Position numbers and translations under genes: made by a program
The notes under the pieces: generated by a model
What the model saw: only the letters and a program-made list of their open reading frames with translations
What the model was told of the DNA's origin: nothing
Databases searched by the model: none
In this document: in pieces, positions 61,066 through 64,000 of the stretch
Layout: the number at the start of each line of letters is the position of its first letter
Numbering within the stretch: the first letter of the stretch is position 1
Assembly: GCA_964551015.1 (NCBI GenBank)
Contig: CAZKBP010000012.1
Span: forward strand, 1-64,000
Reading direction: 5' to 3'
Origin: CAZKBP01 sp964551015
GTDB lineage: Bacteria; Bacteroidota; Bacteroidia; Cytophagales; Microscillaceae
Length of the DNA stretch: 64,000 bases

Positions 61066-62295
61066 TTAAATCAGTTGAGCCAACGCAAGCTCGAAAGCAG
61101 CATTGGCAATCATGGTTTGGGATGGATTGACTTTTCTTACTTTCTCCAGAGCATTACGGATGGTCTGGGAGGTATCCATGAAGATCGCTTCGTCAGTCAT
61201 CAATACATCTCTCGACATAAAATAAGCAAAAGCTCTGGCCATACCACAATTGGCTAGAAAATCTGGAATCAATGCCACCTGGCGATCTACGTGCTCGGTG
61301 ATTTTCCCGTAGAGAATGGCTTCTTCCTGAAAGGGCACATTCGCCCCACAGGCAATTACTTCTAGTTGGTTTTGAATCAACGCCTCCACTTGGGCTTGGG
61401 TAACCAGGCGAGAAGCGGCCGCCGGGATGAAGATTTCTGCTCCTAGGCTCCAAATTTTTTCATTGGTTTCTTCAAAGCTAAGCAGGTCTTTGCCTATCAG
61501 CGTATTTTTTTCTCTGGCCGCAAAAATCGCTTTGGTTTCTTCTAAGCCATATCCTTGAGGGTTAATCAGGCCGTTTTCTCGGTCAATAATCCCTACGATT
61601 CGTGCGCCTTCTTTGGCTAGGTAAAGCGCAGAGGTCGCGCCCACGTTTCCCCATCCTTGTACAATGACTCGTTTTCCTTCCAGTTTTTCGCCCCAAAGTT
61701 CATAGTAATGTCTCACGGATTCAGCTACCCCGAAGCCCGTAATCATATCCGCAACTGTATATTTTTTTGAAATGGTAGTGGGAGTGTAATCAGGGTGCTC
61801 CAGTACCTTGGATACTCCTTGGCGAAGGCGTCCAATTTTACGGATTTTATCAGGCTCAGAAGGGCGAAAATGCCCATTGACAATTCCTTCTTGTGGATGC
61901 CAGAGGCCATACGACTCGGTAATGGGAATGACTTCGTGAATTTCGTCCACATTCAAATCCCCCCCCGTACCGTAATAATTTTTGAGTAAGGGGTTGACAC
62001 TCTGATACCACCGCTTGAGTACTTCATCCTTGCGCGGGTCTCGTGGGTCAAAATTAATTCCAGATTTAGCTCCTCCGATGGGAGGGCCAGATACCGTAAA
62101 TTTGATTTCCATGGTTTTGGCCAGAGCCACCACTTCTTGACGGTTGAGTCCTTGACGCATTCTGGTACCCCCACCCGCGGCTCCGTTACGCAATGAATTG
62201 ATGACTACCCACCCTTCGGCGTCGGTTTCTGAATCTTTCCACTCGAAAACGATCTGGGGACGTTGATTTTCAAATTTTTCTAAAAGCGCTTTCAT
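61066..62295 (-). CDS. Glu/Leu/Phe/Val dehydrogenase
   Basis: A 409-residue protein. GGTRMRQGLNRQEVVALAKT and GPPIGGAKSGINFDPRD, with the catalytic Lys in GGAKSGI, form the substrate domain (about 37-90). The Rossmann domain has VIVQGWGNVGATSALYLAKE (about 205-224). Conserved Asn and Ser follow in EANVPF-type CGANVPFQEEAILY and the TNAGGV-like NCGMARAF segment. It deaminates glutamate or a branched or aromatic amino acid with NAD(P). GDH is the best guess, but length and divergence leave LeuDH-like activity open. Confidence 0.9.
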   Translation of the reverse strand: MKALLEKFENQRPQIVFEWKDSETDAEGWVVINSLRNGAAGGGTRMRQGLNRQEVVALAKTMEIKFTVSGPPIGGAKSGINFDPRDPRKDEVLKRWYQSVNPLLKNYYGTGGDLNVDEIHEVIPITESYGLWHPQEGIVNGHFRPSEPDKIRKIGRLRQGVSKVLEHPDYTPTTISKKYTVADMITGFGVAESVRHYYELWGEKLEGKRVIVQGWGNVGATSALYLAKEGARIVGIIDRENGLINPQGYGLEETKAIFAAREKNTLIGKDLLSFEETNEKIWSLGAEIFIPAAASRLVTQAQVEALIQNQLEVIACGANVPFQEEAILYGKITEHVDRQVALIPDFLANCGMARAFAYFMSRDVLMTDEAIFMDTSQTIRNALEKVRKVNPSQTMIANAAFELALAQLI

Positions 62296-62553
62296 ATAAA
62301 AAATAATTGACTTGATATTGTGGATTAAATTATTTTATAAAAGGAGCTGTCTTAAGTTTATCTTAGAGCGACAAAAAAAACTTAATTGGTTTCATCAGCA
62401 TCGAGCACAAAACTTTCTTGCTTTCAAATCAAAACTCCAGACAGCTCTAGGTAAAAGTTATAGCTGATACCAAAAGAAGTTTTGAACTGTTCCGATCGAT
62501 TCTTATTTTTTTACAAATTTATAGTAATATTTTCTAGTTTTTGCCTTAAACTT

Positions 62554-63285
62554 ATGAATCTAAGTATAGATTTAGGAAATACCAGTGCCAAGGTAGGATT
62601 GTTTGCATCCGATCGGCTGATAAAAACACAAGGGGGCTTATCCTTAGAGACACTCTGTACTTTTATTCAGTCGGAAAACCCCAGCCAGGCGATCTTATCT
62701 TCGGTGAGAGCCGACACAGAACCTTGGCTTGAAGCCATCCGCGCCTTAGTACCCACGCTTTGGCTTCAAGCCGAAACGCCAGTTCCCCTCCAAAATCAAT
62801 ATTTAACTCCTGAAACCTTAGGACTAGACCGAGTCGCTGCGGCCGTAGGAGCCAAGGTAATTTATCCTAAACAGGCTTGTTTGGTGATAGATTTGGGAAC
62901 CTGCATTACTTATGATTTTGTTGATGAGAAAGCGAATTTCCTAGGGGGAAGTATTTCTCCGGGGCTGAAGCTACGGTTTCGAGCCATGCATCATTTTACA
63001 GGAGGTCTTCCTTCCTTAGAACCACAAGTGGGGGGCTTGCCTCCACTCACGGGGAAGAATACCTACGAAGCAATGCAAAGCGGAGTGATTCACGGGATCG
63101 TCGCGGAAATAGAGGGCTTTATTCGTGCTTATCGCGCAAAACAAATAGATTTTGAGGTGTTAATTTGTGGAGGTGATACAGATTTTTTTGAATCTAAAAT
63201 AAAAGAACGGATATTTGCAGTTCAGAATCTAACACTTACAGGTCTTAATAGAATATTGCAATACAATGTCGGGGAAGGTATTTAG
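62554..63285 (+). CDS. coaX: Type III pantothenate kinase
   Basis: A 243-residue protein from ATG 62554 (MNLSIDLGNTSAKVGLF), which fits the family. The open frame to 62482 adds an unsupported N-terminus. The ASKHA fold shows IDLGNTSAKVG (phosphate 1), VIDLGTCITYDF (about 106-117) and FLGGSISPGLKLRFRAMHHF, all CoaX hallmarks. It phosphorylates pantothenate, the first step of CoA synthesis. The next gene overlaps its end by 20 bp. Confidence 0.95.
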   Translation: MNLSIDLGNTSAKVGLFASDRLIKTQGGLSLETLCTFIQSENPSQAILSSVRADTEPWLEAIRALVPTLWLQAETPVPLQNQYLTPETLGLDRVAAAVGAKVIYPKQACLVIDLGTCITYDFVDEKANFLGGSISPGLKLRFRAMHHFTGGLPSLEPQVGGLPPLTGKNTYEAMQSGVIHGIVAEIEGFIRAYRAKQIDFEVLICGGDTDFFESKIKERIFAVQNLTLTGLNRILQYNVGEGI

Positions 63286-64000
63286 GTTATTGATTACATG
63301 TTTATTGATTCTAAATCTGTGCGAATTGTCCGCTCAGGAACTGGGGAATTCTCCTTATTCGCAGATTGGGATAGGAGATGTTTGGAATCCAGGTTTTACA
63401 CATCAGGCCAGTATGGGAGGAACAGGGGTGAGCTATACGCTCCCTTTTTTGATTAATAATCTCAATCCAGCCCTATTGTCTCACAATCGTCGGGTGGTAT
63501 TAGATGTAGGAGCGGTGAGCCAACTCAAGGAAGTGGCCGAAGGAGAACGAACACAACGTGATTTCGGGGCAAGTTTAGCACATATTGGCTTGGCTTTTCC
63601 GATTACTCCAAGACTCTCGGCGGGAGTGGTGCTAAGCCCATACAGCAATGTAAGCTACGAAAATAATTTCACGGAAAATGTTATCAATGCCACGCCCGAC
63701 GGACTCACACCGGGTGATTTTACCGCAGACGTGCTGTACCGAGGAAGTGGAGGGCTATCTACACTTTCGTTGGGAGCGGGCATGGAAATACTAGGGAAAA
63801 AATCTTATCGTCCAGATACTTTGGATCATCGCCTTTCGGTAGGCTTGAAGGCCAGTTATCTTTTTGGAGCCATCCGGGACGAAATTATTACACAACTTAA
63901 CGAAGGCGGTAGCCAACAAAGCTTTAATATTGACTTCTTCGACAGAACCACCTATTCTGGACTTCTTCTTGAGCCAGGAATTGCGTATTCTTATCGTTTC
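63266..64000 (+). CDS. Outer-membrane beta-barrel protein, 5' part (runs off the window)
   Basis: An open frame of 245 codons with no stop before 64000, so 3' partial. It starts at ATG 63266, 20 bp inside the coaX end, in another frame. The signal peptide (MSGKVFRLLITCLLILNLCE) is followed by LGNSPYSQIGIGDVWNPGF, then GGTGVSYTLPFLINNLNPAL, typical of Bacteroidota outer-membrane proteins related to FadL/OmpP1 (hydrophobic-compound transporters). Later GLAFPITPRLSAGVVLSPYS and GLSTLSLGAGMEIL are beta-barrel-like alternating strands. Function not assigned. Coupled translation with coaX is likely. Confidence 0.85.
   Translation, partial: MSGKVFRLLITCLLILNLCELSAQELGNSPYSQIGIGDVWNPGFTHQASMGGTGVSYTLPFLINNLNPALLSHNRRVVLDVGAVSQLKEVAEGERTQRDFGASLAHIGLAFPITPRLSAGVVLSPYSNVSYENNFTENVINATPDGLTPGDFTADVLYRGSGGLSTLSLGAGMEILGKKSYRPDTLDHRLSVGLKASYLFGAIRDEIITQLNEGGSQQSFNIDFFDRTTYSGLLLEPGIAYSYRF

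Overview
The window is chromosomal DNA of a member of the phylum Bacteroidota. The signs are a PorZ protein of the type IX secretion system (T9SS), a secreted beta-helix protein with a T9SS sorting domain, a DUF4175 / anti-sigma-type ATPase / ybeY / mnmG cluster, a fused DAHP synthase-chorismate mutase, and the lack of Shine-Dalgarno sequences at most starts. Cytophagales or Saprospirales are likely, but I cannot name a species.

Region 1 (1-14,520) is accessory DNA. On the minus strand it holds a serine hydrolase, a DUF6624 protein, small unknown genes, a leucine-rich-repeat Roc-COR GTPase (Roco), two paralogous formylglycine-generating-enzyme-like (FGE) genes around a 175-residue unknown gene, and a Uma2-type nuclease. 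It also has two arrays of 21-22 bp tandem repeats, families of short hairpins with compensating stem changes, a 3' remnant of the 175-residue gene, an M1 aminopeptidase fragment, an IS481-type transposase fragment joined to a truncated tyrosine integrase, and at its right edge tRNA-Ser(UGA). The integrase next to the tRNA 3' end suggests an old integration site.

The main finding lies here. The two FGE genes have C-terminal variable regions of exactly 24 codons. They differ at 14 codons and 21 bases, all at codon positions 1 or 2 and none at position 3, with almost every codon NNC or NNT and identical flanks. This is the footprint of adenine-directed mutagenesis by a diversity-generating retroelement (DGR) on a template of AAC/AAT codons. 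No reverse transcriptase or template repeat is in the window, so the machinery would act from elsewhere or be lost. The neighbouring Roco GTPase has a C-terminal helical domain resembling effector-associated (death-like) adaptors, which fits a diversified recognition plus NTPase-signalling conflict system (inference).

Region 2 (14,520-46,723) is mostly core genome: alpha/beta hydrolase, DUF427, pyridoxal kinase-like, YqgE, Tag, FabF, a family 9 glycosyltransferase, PolX with a degenerate polymerase site, RecO, MoaD/MoaE, an ECF sigma factor followed by an anti-sigma/serine-protease fusion, an MFS transporter, an iron alcohol dehydrogenase, PorZ, exonuclease III, DUF4175, a GHKL ATPase, YbeY, MnmG, DAHP synthase/chorismate mutase and proline dehydrogenase.

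Region 3 (46,724-53,120) holds an unusual group: a small protein like the N-terminal domain of the ATPases of extracellular contractile injection systems (eCIS) but without the AAA+ module, an overlapping 813-residue unknown protein, a secreted unknown, a YceI protein and a secreted protein with repeated G-x-x-x-G-P-[FY] motifs. Region 4 (53,143-64,000) is again core metabolism and regulation: methyltransferase, kynurenine 3-monooxygenase, histidine kinase, acyl-CoA dehydrogenase, methionine aminopeptidase, XRE regulator, acetyltransferase, glutamate dehydrogenase-type enzyme, type III pantothenate kinase and the start of an outer-membrane protein gene that runs off the window.
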